Shown here: positions 24,292 through 33,800 of the stretch, one piece after another | Position numbering within the stretch: the stretch's first letter is position 1 | Layout of the letters: every line of letters starts with the position of its first letter | Assembly (NCBI RefSeq): GCF_015832195.1 | Contig: NC_052026.1 | Location: forward strand, 18,447,013-18,511,012 | Direction of reading: 5' to 3' | Length of the DNA: 64,000 nt | From: Motacilla alba alba | Lineage: Eukaryota > Chordata > Aves > Passeriformes > Motacillidae | Notes under the pieces: generated by a model | What the model was told of the DNA's origin: nothing | The model's input: the letters and a program-made list of their open reading frames with translations, nothing else | The model's database searches: none | Made by a program: the position numbers and the translations under genes

Positions 24292-24735
24292 ACGAACATG
24301 GAAAAAAACGAGAACTAGAAGGAATATGAGAGAGAAACTGGAAGAAATTAAGACAAATGAAGAGCAAGAGAGCGAGAAATAGAGAAAGGGTGAAAGAAAA
24401 CGGAGGAACAGGGAAATGGAGAAGCAAAAAAAGGAAACGAATAATAAGAAAGAAATGAGGGGAAAGAAAAAGTAGAGGGAAAGGAAGGGGGAAAGCTGGA
24501 AGAGGGAAATAGAGAGAAAGAGAAAGAGAGAGAGAAAGAGAGAGAAAGAAAGAAAGAAAAGAAAAGAAAGAAAGAAAAGAAAGAAATAAAAAAAAGAGAA
24601 GAAAAGGGAAATGAAAGGAAGGAAAAAACCAAAGAAAGAGAAAGGGAGAAGGGAAGGAAAAATAAAAGACAAAAGATTTCAAGAGAACGATTAAAAGAAT
24701 AAGAGAAAAGACAAAAAGAAAGAAGTGCGAAAAAG
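23811..24735 (+). repeat. Long polypurine tract (GAAA/GA)n
   Basis: About 0.9 kb made almost entirely of A and G on the plus strand, with only occasional T or C. Regular GAAA blocks lie at about 23930-24000, 24136-24183 and 24240-24290, and GA-only blocks at about 24115-24135. The density falls after 24292, but the purine bias continues to about 24735. Open frames of up to 468 residues on the minus strand (Phe/Leu/Ser-rich) and the Lys/Glu/Arg-rich plus frames are repeat artefacts. Confidence 0.95.
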
Positions 24736-25139
24736 ACAGAAAAGGGGCAGAATGAGAGAGAAACCCCAAAAGCAGAAACCCCATAGAAAGCAACACAGGG
24801 AGCACGAAAAGGGGAATTATTTCTCTGCAAAACCAAGAATAGGACATAGACAATTTAATTTTTTCCCTGGTAAACGGGGCTGAGAGGGAGGCAGAGCACA
24901 GCCCGGAGGGGCCCGGCCGCTCTCGGTGCGCGGAGCGCAGAACTCGCCGGGAGCGGCTCTGGGCAGGGCGAGACCGCTCTCATCGCTGCCTTCCCTCCCT
25001 GCTCCTTCCCGGGGCAGGAACACGAGAGGGAGCAGAGCTTTAGCGGCGATTTCCCCGCGGGTTTTCCACGCGGGGCTGCGTGAAAGCCGGCTGAACCCCC
25101 GCGGGGAGAGCGGCGCGCCCGGCCCGCGCTGGCTCCGTA

Positions 25140-25330
25140 GGTGGCCGCGTGTATTTGGGTTGGAGCCGTGTTTATGTTAAGGAAAAAGGCTGAGATTACA
25201 AACAGACCACTGAATGCCCGCCGTGGTGCTGCCGGATTGGTGGGAGATGTGTACTTTCAAGCTAATCGCTTTTAGGGCAGCAAATCTGATTAAAAAAATG
25301 ACGGGGGATTATTATTTTTAGCGGCGTGGA
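25140..25330. promoter_or_regulatory. Candidate conserved enhancer with FOX and homeodomain sites
   Basis: Unique sequence about 8.6 kb upstream of FOXF1. It has a forkhead-type site (TGTTTATG near 25169), 'gagattacaaacagaccac' near 25191, 'ttcaagctaatcgctttt' near 25256 and a run 'ctgattaaaaaaatgac' near 25286. The texture resembles a vertebrate conserved noncoding element. This is judged by eye only. Confidence 0.35.
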
Positions 25331-25654
25331 ATTAGGGAATCTCCGGGGCTGCTCCTTTCCGCGCGGTGTCACAGTGGGGAAGGCGGGGATGGAGAAGGGT
25401 TGCGGGGGAAAAGCTCCAAAATTTAGCCATAAATCCGACAAAAACGAGCCCGGGAGGAGGGCAGGGAAAAGGGGAGTTCAGCTCGCCCTCCCTGAATCCA
25501 CCTCGACCCCGCCGAAGGGGTCCCGGTAGGAATGGAATTATGTCCCCAAAACCTCGGCTGCTGAGGACATTGTGCTCAGGGGTTTGTCCTTGGAAGAACC
25601 TGAAATTCACTCCAAAACCCCCGTTAATTCACCCATTTAGGATGGGATATATAT

Positions 25655-25658
<4 letters not shown>

Positions 25659-25695
<37 letters not shown>
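25659..25695. repeat. (AT)n microsatellite
   Basis: About eighteen uninterrupted AT dinucleotides, self-complementary and probably length-variable. Confidence 0.95.
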
Positions 25696-25700
<5 letters not shown>

Positions 25701-26633
25701 ACTCCAGTATATATATAATAACTCCAGTCCTCATAACTGCAACTAAGAAAAAATAAATTCATCAATTTACATAAAAAATTGAAATATAAGGAGATTTTAA
25801 ACTAATTTTTGGGGGGTTGGAGGAGCAATCCTCATCCTGTAACTTCGTTTTCTGAGCCTGGTTTTGGGGTCAGTCTCGTTCTTGTTTCTTCATAAAACCT
25901 CTCTCCAAAGTCATTCTTGACCCCTCGGCTGCTTCTATCCCCATCTGCATTTGAACGTCAGAACGGCTGATAGTTAAAAAATCAGATTTTTGCAGGTTTT
26001 TTCCCCTCGTACTCGACAAACCCCCAGCACGAAGGAATCCACTTCAGGTCCTAGGGAGAGGATTTTTTTTTCCCCCAGGAGCTCTGGGAGCGAACGTGCG
26101 CTCAGCCTTTGGCATCTCCCTCCTTTCCAACACTTTCCTTTTGTGGGCAAAAGCTCTCGGCGGAGCAGCCCGTGAGGCAGAGCCCGGCAGACCTGCAGCA
26201 TTTGGACATTCAGAAATTTTACTACCCTTAGGACCCCTCATTGACCGAAGAACAAAGAAAATCCATCCCATTTCACGTTGGAAAAGTATGCCAACAGAGT
26301 TCGGGGCGAGGGAGATTTTAGCAGGGAATGCGTTCAAAAAAAAAAACAAGGGGAAAAAGAAAAATCCCTTCAAAATCCCAAACGCTTTCCCCGCGCAACG
26401 GCTGTGCTGCAGGGGGGATGCAGGGGAGAATTCCCCCGGGGTTTGGAGGCAGAGGAGTGCTCTAAAAACAGCTTTTCCTGCCTTAAAACATCGCTGGGGT
26501 GTCAAACCAGCTCCCCGAGACAGCGGAGTCTGTGGTGCGGGGCTGAGAGCGACAGCAGAGGAGTTTCTTTGTTCTCTCCTCGCACCTGGAATTAGCCTTT
26601 ATTCCCTGATGCTTTTTTCCCCTCTTTCCTTGG

Positions 26634-26776
26634 TGTTCTTTTTTGTTTGTTTGTTTGGGTTTGGTTTGGGGTTTTTTGATTTTTTTTTTGTTAGTTTTGG
26701 GGTTTTTTGGTTGGGGTTTCTTTTGGGGTTTTTTTTGTTGTTTTTTGGGGGTTTTTTTTTGGTTTTTTTTTTTTTG
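26634..26776 (+). repeat. T/G-only tract
   Basis: About 140 bases that are nearly all T and G on the plus strand, arranged as GGTTT/GGGGTTTT blocks with T runs up to twelve. It resembles telomere-like composition but lacks the exact TTAGGG period. Confidence 0.85.
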
Positions 26777-27059
26777 AGAGGGCGAGCATTGCATTTCCTC
26801 GGTGACATCCAGCGATCCAGTCGGAGGCACAGAAAAACAAAACCCCAAACCCAGCGGCTTTGAATCGAATGTCACCACAAACCAACCAGGCCCTGCAGAG
26901 CCGCCAGGGCTGGGGGACACCGGGGCTCCCCCAAACGTGCTGCTGGGTCCCCCGGGGACACACAGAGCTGTCCCCTGCCCTGCCACACACTCAGGGACAC
27001 CGCCGGGCTGTAACCCCCGCATCCGACGGCGCTGCTCTCTCGGAGCCCCGGGGATGCGG

Positions 27060-27215
27060 CGCTGGGGCGAGGCAAGAGCAGATGAAAGTGATGTCACATT
27101 AATGTCAGCTCGCAGCTCGAGCCCACACAGCCTTGATTGCTCTTATTAATCTTGCCAATTTGTCTGTCAGCACTCGGCTAATCCCTAAATAGCCTCCCAA
27201 CAGGTGCTTTATGCT
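27060..27215. promoter_or_regulatory. Candidate conserved enhancer
   Basis: Unique sequence with 'agtgatgtcacattaatgtc' near 27087, 'ttgattgctcttattaatct' near 27133 and 'gccaatttgtctgtcagc' near 27155. It combines a CRE-like TGATGTCA, TAAT cores and a TGTCAG (TALE/MEIS-type) site. The block stands apart from the T/G tract and CR1 on either side. Not tested for conservation. Confidence 0.38.
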
Positions 27216-27641
27216 TCCGCCACATCCCGGCTCGCCCGCGCCCCCCGGGAGCGCCGCTCGCCCTCCCCGGTGCCAGCGGCTCTGTCCCGGCCATCGGAGC
27301 GGCTCTGCTCCCCCGGCAGGGCTGCAGGGCACACAGGACGCTTTGCAGATGTTATTTAGTCTGTCCAAAAAGAGGGGTCCGAGTTTTGGGTTTCCCAGAA
27401 GGGAAAAGGGAGATGCTGGAAGAGGGGGATTACCTGGGAGTGTGCAAACCCTCCGTGTGATTTGTCCCATATCGGGATTAGAAAACATATTTATGGGCCA
27501 GCTATCCCACAGCAGGGAGCTGTGCTGCTCTTATTTGGGGTGGGCTTTGGTGGGTTTAGGGACAGGGGAGAAGATTAAAACAAAAGGTCCGAGCTGAAGC
27601 TGCAGTGGAAAAGCCAATTTAAGCCCTAAGGAGTTTTATCA

Positions 27642-27740
27642 TGAACTCGTGGAATGGTTTGGGTTGGGAGGGATCTTAAAACTCATCTTGTTCCGGCTCC
27701 CTGCCATGGGTTCCAACACCTTCCACCGGCCCAGGTTGTT
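27642..27740 (-). mobile_element. CR1 LINE 3' fragment
   Basis: Reversed CR1 tail: 'tggaatggtttgggttggga' near 27649, then 'atcttaaaactcatcttg' and 'ccctgccatgggttcc'. It breaks off near 27740. Confidence 0.88.
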
Positions 27741-29335
27741 GTTTATCCTGCACTTAAGCTGAGGGTTGATTATTTTCTTTACTACTCTATCAGAAAATCC
27801 ACTGGCTTGTTGTGGTGCGTGTTCAGCCACAGAGCCCCAGCCATGTCAACTCTTAAGCAAAAGACTAAAATTATTGTGTTGTGAGGCTTAATCTTCCTAA
27901 AGTCGTTATTTGGCACAGCAGTCTTAAATCACAAAACACAGATTTTGTGTTTGGAACTCTTAATTGCTAAACCCAATTAACTGCTAAACCCTTTTAACTG
28001 CTGGAGGAGACTTCAGGTTGTTTTCCTCTCTCAGCATTAAGAGAAAAAAAAAGAGATTTATTTCTGTTTGGCAACTCTGCTGCGTGAAATGTTTTACACA
28101 CAGGTTACAATCTGGTGATTCCTGCCGTGGCTCACCTGGAGGAGGTTCTGCTCTGGAGGAAGAGCCACCAAACCTGGCTTCCTGCAGCAGGCTCCTATTT
28201 TACATCCGAAGCTGGCTGGGGCTGTTCCCAACCCAGCAGGAAGGAAGAGCTTTCAGGAGCACCTTCAACATCTCCTCCAAGAGATGAAACGGTCTGAGTC
28301 CACTAAAAGAGCTCAGATCTGCTCATGGTTAACCCTTGGGTGCTCCAGATCAGATCCTAAAAGCTCCTAAAACCACCGCTCCCCACGGAAAGCTCTTTCA
28401 CTCCATCCTGACCTGGATTTATTATCAGGAGACAGATTTTTTTGTGTTTCCTTTTCTTTCTCCCTGAGCCATTTATTTCACCCAATAAGTCCATCCATCA
28501 CAGCGAGCTGGAACCGACCTGGGACGCAGGGATATTCTTAGCTGTGCAGCGTGTCAGGAAACGGGCAGCAGCCCCGTGTGATGCAAATATTTGGACGAGG
28601 GAGAGGTAGGAAGGATTGTCCAAATGTTTACTGAAGGCTGTTGATAGCCCCAGGATTTATAACTGGTGGGTAACGCCTGCCCCCACACAGCTCCTCCAGC
28701 AGGTGCATCCAGTTCCCACCGGACGCGTGGGGTGTGTGTGCTCTGGGAAAGGGGATGCAGGATGGAGCCAGCTCAAGGATTCAGCTCCCTTTTCCCGGCT
28801 GCTTCACTGGTTTGGAGCCCACGGAGCAGCAAGACAGGAGCCCAGGATCCACTCCAATGGTTCGTGGCCCTGAGAGCAATTCCAGCCGCTGGAAAAACAA
28901 AACACAACCAGTTGGAAATCCTTAAGTGAAACCAATGCTCGGAACTGTTCAGGCCCATCAAAATATTCCCTGTCACTCTCCTTCGGCGCAGTGGAGGAGG
29001 AAATTCATGGCATTGTTGTGCTTATTGTTCTTGGCATTTCAGCTCCTCCCTTCCAGCACCGGGCTTGGAGCTCCTCTGTCTCCCAGCGAGCCCCGGCTGC
29101 TGCTGGGGGCACAGCAGAAGTGCTGGCGGAGCAGTTTGAGCCACTGCTGCCGCTCAGACAGCTCCAGCTTTGCAGAGCCCCCTGGAAATGTCCCATAGCT
29201 GCTGCCAGGTGGCCTCTTCCAGCCAAAAGAGGGGAGTACATCCAACAAAAACCAGGCTGATGGACTAGACATGGGAGCGTAGTCAAGGGAAGGCTCTGCT
29301 GCCTTGACAGAATATTGCAAATATTGCAACATTTT
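27741..29335. other. Intergenic region, nothing recognised
   Basis: About 1.6 kb without a recognised gene or repeat. An octamer-type ATGCAAAT motif lies near 28580. Short open frames overlap on both strands and look random. Confidence 0.4.
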
Positions 29336-29905
29336 GCAAGTTCTGGTGATGCTGGGAACGTGAGCCCAAGGATTTAACGTGCTGCAGACACCCAGAAAGC
29401 TTTTCTGAGCAGCAAACAGCAACTGCAGAAAAACCTTGAATTCTATTAAAGAATTTGATTAAAAAGTTCTATTAGATATATAAAGAATTTTTAAATTGTA
29501 TTCTATTTCTTTCCATTCTATTATATTCTATTGCTATTTTGCAAGTTCTGGTGATGCTGGGAACATGAACTCAAGGATTTAAAGTGCTGCAGACACCCAG
29601 ACAGCTTTTCTGAGCAGCGAGCAGCAACTGCATCAGCTGCAGAGAACCCTTTAATTCTATTAAAGAATTCTATTAAAGAATTCTATTAGATATATAAAGA
29701 ATTTTTCTATTCTATTCTATTCTATTCTATTCTATTCTATTCTATTCTATTCTATTCCATTCCATTCCATTCCATTCTTCTTTTGCAAGTTCTGGTGATG
29801 CTGGGAACGTGAGCTCAAGGATTTAACGTGCTGCAGACACCCAGACGGCTTTTCTGAGCAGCAAACAGCAACTGCTGCAGAAATCAGCTGCAGAAAAGCC
29901 TCTGA
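29336..29905. repeat. Tandem triplication with (TTCTA)n microsatellite
   Basis: A segment starting 'gcaagttctggtgatgctgg' occurs at 29336, 29541 and 29785, spaced 205 and 244 bp. Each copy runs through 'gtgctgcagacacccaga' and 'gcttttctgagcagc'. The copies are separated by AT-rich 'ttctattaaagaattc' sequence that expands at about 29706-29778 into a pure TTCTA/TTCCA pentamer array. Confidence 0.92.
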
Positions 29906-32648
29906 TTCATCACAGCCCTGCAGGAGCAGTTTCCCCACTGCTCTGGTGGGGAAGACAATGGCCCCATTGTTTTTCCAAGGGGAGATTCCTTCATTTCAGG
30001 CTCTTGCATAAACTGTGTGTTTTCTGTTTGTCACCTGACTCATTCCAGTGACCTCCCTGAGATGGGGCTGGGATCAGTGGCAGCGATGAAAGGAGCCCTC
30101 TCAGGCTGAGGAGCCGATTGTCAGAGTCACCTCTTGTGCTTTGGTTCACCAACTGGGAGGAGAACTTGGTGCTCCTCTGGGGGGAAGAAGCTGTGTAATA
30201 AAATATATGGGAAAGAAAGGAGTAAAGCTCAAATTCCAACGTCATCTGCTGTGCTCCATGAAATGTTTCCATGCACTGAAAGAATTCAGTCCTGTGTTTG
30301 ATGTCACATTCTCGAGGTGACCTTTGATGCGGAGTCCTCACTCCGGCTCCTCTTGCCTTGGACACATTTTGCAACAGTTCCCAGTGCTGGCAACTCTTGG
30401 TAACATCCCAAAACCGCTGGAAATGCTTTCCAGGCAAGATTCTGGAGCCACCCAGATGGGATGCAAGGAGAACCAGTCCCAGCTGGTGAAGTGGCTGGTT
30501 GGTGGCTGGGACCAGCACTGCAGGTGTAGGGAGATCTGAAGGTCTCATGGTGGCCATGCGTTGTTATCTTTAGGTTTCCTGAGCCTTGGGGTTGTGCTTG
30601 GGGTTCCAAAGGGGATGTGCAGGGGGCTGGAAGAGCCTTCCTGCAGGTTTCCCTCCATGGAGAACGGCCAGAGGATTGCACATGGGGGGAGCTGGCTCTT
30701 CCCAGTGTGTGCAGCCTGGTGGGAATGGGAGAGATTAGGTGAGGGAAAAGGCAGGGTGTGTTGGTGGGGACGTGCGCACGATCCTTCCACCAAACTGATC
30801 AATGAAATGCCCCTGGAGAAAGAATTTTACTCTGTGTTCCCTTTCCATACTGCTGGACCTCTGGATTGGGAATTCATTCTCTCTTTTCCAGCCATGTGAA
30901 GGAAATTGATACTTTTATTTAGCTCTGACCCTGCCAAACCCTGAAATCCAAGCATCTCACATGGGTTTTCTGACCTGGAAACACTGCTGCTCTCTGCCTC
31001 ACTTTGCTGCTGAAATCTAACCAGGAGAAGATTGCAAACCCAGGAGGATTTGGGCCAGGGTTAAGCAAAACAGGAATAAATGAGCTCAGCACATCCTGGT
31101 GCATCCCTGTGCATTTGGGCCTGGAGGGGCTGAGCCTTGGCTTGTGGTCCAGCCCAGCCTGGTGCTTTTAGCTGTAAAAAATTGCTTTTTTTTCCAAAGC
31201 AAACCATTAGTGACAGATTGAAAGGGTTTATCCTGCAGAATTTCCCCCTGCCTCATCTGCCAGGGAACACGCAGGGCTCGGCTCCTCTTGCTTGGAGTAA
31301 ATCACAGTGTGGGGCTGCCTTATCTCAAGCAGAGCCCCCGAGCAGGAATGTTGCACTGTCCAGCCCCTGGGCCACCCAGCCCTAATCCCAGGAATCAGTG
31401 TCTGCTCCAGGCCCATGCTCTGACCCTCCAGAGCCGTATTTCTGCAAGGTCAGGAGGTTGGGTGGTAAAAGGGGAGTGGGGAATAGCAGGGAGAGATTCA
31501 AGGCTGGCCCTGCACGGAGAGTTCATGGAAATGTTTACACTGGCCTTGGAGTGGAGACTTGAGCCTGCTCCCCTCTCCAGATCTGCTGGAAATCTGCATC
31601 AGGTATGGACACAGCTCCAGCTTCCAAGTGTCCTGCACGAGGGTGGCTTCACACCCTTTTCCTTGGTTGCTTTCATGGACCCAGGTGGATTGAGGGAGGG
31701 TTGGACGTGCAGGCAGCCCTGTTAGGAATCATCTCATCCCTGGTTCCTTCCTAGGACAACCAGGCTGCTTTTAGCTTGTGGGGAAGGATAAAGAAGCAGG
31801 AAAATCAGATGGGAGAAGGGAGAGACAGCTCGATGAGATGGAAGTGAATGGACGGAGAAACAGCTCCATGCATTTCCTTCATCCATCACAGAGTATTTTG
31901 TGTTGAGTTGAGGTGATTCAGCCCCTGCCAGCTTGTCAGCAGAAAGGACAGCAGTGGGCAGAGGGGGCCCACTCTGTACGTGTGAAGGAACCATTCCCTC
32001 CCATGTGGAAATGTTCTTTGGGATCAGGTCGAAAAATGATTCCATGTGAAGTTTCTCTGTGAAATCTCTGTTGCATTTGGCTGGAAGGGCCAGCTTGGGG
32101 GCTTCACCCAAGAAAAGGCTGTGCAAAGGGTCACTGAGTGTGGTCTGTGTCCATCAGGAACAGGGGAAGGCTGTGTACGACACCACTCCCAGGATATATT
32201 TCAGTCAAGAGAATGAAAAAGGGGTGAAAGGGAATGCTGCAAGCAAAATTCTGATTGTCTCAAGTTGCTAAACTGAAATCAGGTTACTATTTCATTTTGT
32301 GTATAAATCCTTCTTGAATGCAGGGGAAAACATCATTTCCTTCTCTCTGAGGGCTGGGATCAACAAAGGATGGGATCCACTGCCCAGTGGAGCAAGAATT
32401 CAGGGTCCAATACTGAGGGTTGCACAGTGAATTCTTCCTTAACCACTCATTAAAATGAGCCACTCCAACTCCTCCCGAGCCTTTTGAGGGGCTCATTTTC
32501 AGGAGTGAAGCTCAGGAAGTCACTCTTGCCCAGCTGCCACTCCGTCCCATCCTGTCCCTGTCCCACTTGAGCCACCCCTGGCAGCATCCCTGAATTCCAT
32601 TCCCATTTCAGCCCTTGCTTTGCTCCATGGCAGAGCACGGGGCTCTCC
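29906..32648. other. Intergenic region, nothing recognised
   Basis: About 2.7 kb between the triplication and the solo LTR. The longest open frame, 188 residues on the minus strand at 29991-30557, has no recognisable domain. I see no RNA gene. Confidence 0.4.
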
Positions 32649-33034
32649 TGTCACAGTCATATTTTCTAAAAATATGAGAAGCCTCAGAGAAAAAGGAAAA
32701 CAACAATTATCTCATTTGCTTCTCCTGTGTTTTGCTGCTGTGGAATGTGTTTGGAGATTGTTTACCCACAGGTGATTGTTCCATTGGTTTCACGTGAATT
32801 GTTTTCACTCTTTGGCCAATCAGGGCCAAGCTGTGTCAGGCTCTGGAGAGAGTCACAAGTTTTCATTATTATCTTTTTAGCCTTCTGTAAGTGTCCTTTC
32901 TGTGTTCTCTAGTTTAGTTTACTATAGCATTCTTTTATATAATATAGTATCATGAAATAATAAATTAACCTTCTGAGAACATGGAGTCAGATTCATCACT
33001 CCTTCCTGCCACGGGGCACCCCACAAATACAACA
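32649..33034 (+). mobile_element. Solo LTR of an endogenous retrovirus
   Basis: A 386-bp element beginning TGTCACAG and ending ATACAACA (TG...CA ends). It holds a CCAAT-type 'ggccaatcagg' near 32814, a TATA-like 'ttatataatatag' near 32935 and a poly(A) signal AATAAA near 32958, in the order of a plus-strand LTR. The flanks are 'ctctcc' and 'gtctcc', an imperfect 6-bp target-site duplication. The sequence matches my memory of a common songbird ERV LTR. No internal viral genes are present, so it arose by LTR-LTR recombination and codes for nothing. Confidence 0.8.
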
Positions 33035-33080
33035 GTCTCCCTCCTTCCCTGCCTCCCTCCCTCCCTGCCTGCCTCTCTCC
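33035..33080. repeat. Pyrimidine-rich CCTT/CCTG simple repeat
   Basis: Interrupted 'tccctccttccctgcc' repeats directly abut the LTR end. They may be the low-complexity target into which the element inserted. Confidence 0.75.
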
Positions 33081-33429
33081 CGTGCAGCTGCTGAGCTCTG
33101 ATAGGGAAAGGCTCCCAGATGTGCTGGGGAGGGAGCCGGCAGAGCCCTGAATTCCACTCCGTGCCGTGTGGACTCTTTGTATATTTTGTTTGAAGCAGAA
33201 AATATGTGGAGTCCTTGGAGGAAGGCTGGGGACCAGGCACGGCCCTGGCAGCTCCGGCACCGCGGGGCTGCGAGGTCCTGCAAGCCCCCTGCCCTTGGCT
33301 GGCCTTGGCCCACAGGACAGGCCAGCTGAAATCCATCAGCATCAGCCAGCAGGTCCCCAAAGCCTCTCCTGGAGATGGCTCAAGGTGACCAGACCCTTTG
33401 AGAAAACGCGGCTTGGCTCAAAAGCTGGT

Positions 33430-33800
33430 AACACCTAAACACCCACGGCTGGAATTTTTGGTATTTTTGGCTCACGGGTGATGTGCTGTACCAGATCAAT
33501 AAATATTCACACGCTCCAGAGCGTTTTGTGGAGTTGGTTTCAGTGCATTTAGCTGTGGCACTTGGTAGCTACTTGATTATTGCGTGAGACAATACGTTTA
33601 TGAAGTGTTGGCCTTCATTTAGTTAAACACTTCATTGATGTCTTAGACCAAAACGGCATGAAACTAATTGTTCCCGTGGAAACAGGAACCCAGAGAATGA
33701 TTTCATATCACAGCTTGGCAGCAGAAAAAGAAGAAACCTCTGTAATTGTTCCCATTAACCCAGCGCAGGGGATTCATGCTCAATCTCTACCGAGCTCTGC
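33430..33800. promoter_or_regulatory. Candidate conserved enhancer
   Basis: A unique, evenly AT-rich block of about 370 bp with 'gatcaataaatattcacac' near 33495, 'ctacttgattattgcgtg' near 33570, 'acgtttatgaagtg' near 33594 and 'gaaactaattgttcccgtgg' near 33659. No simple repeats and no open frame. The texture suggests constraint, but this was judged by eye. Confidence 0.35.

Noticed and set aside
23356..24853. 438- and 468-residue Phe/Ser/Leu-rich minus frames that look like membrane proteins
   Set aside because: They are produced by the polypurine tract, whose complement encodes Phe, Ser and Leu in every frame.
26634..26776. Interstitial telomere repeat
   Set aside because: The tract is T/G-only but lacks the exact TTAGGG period.
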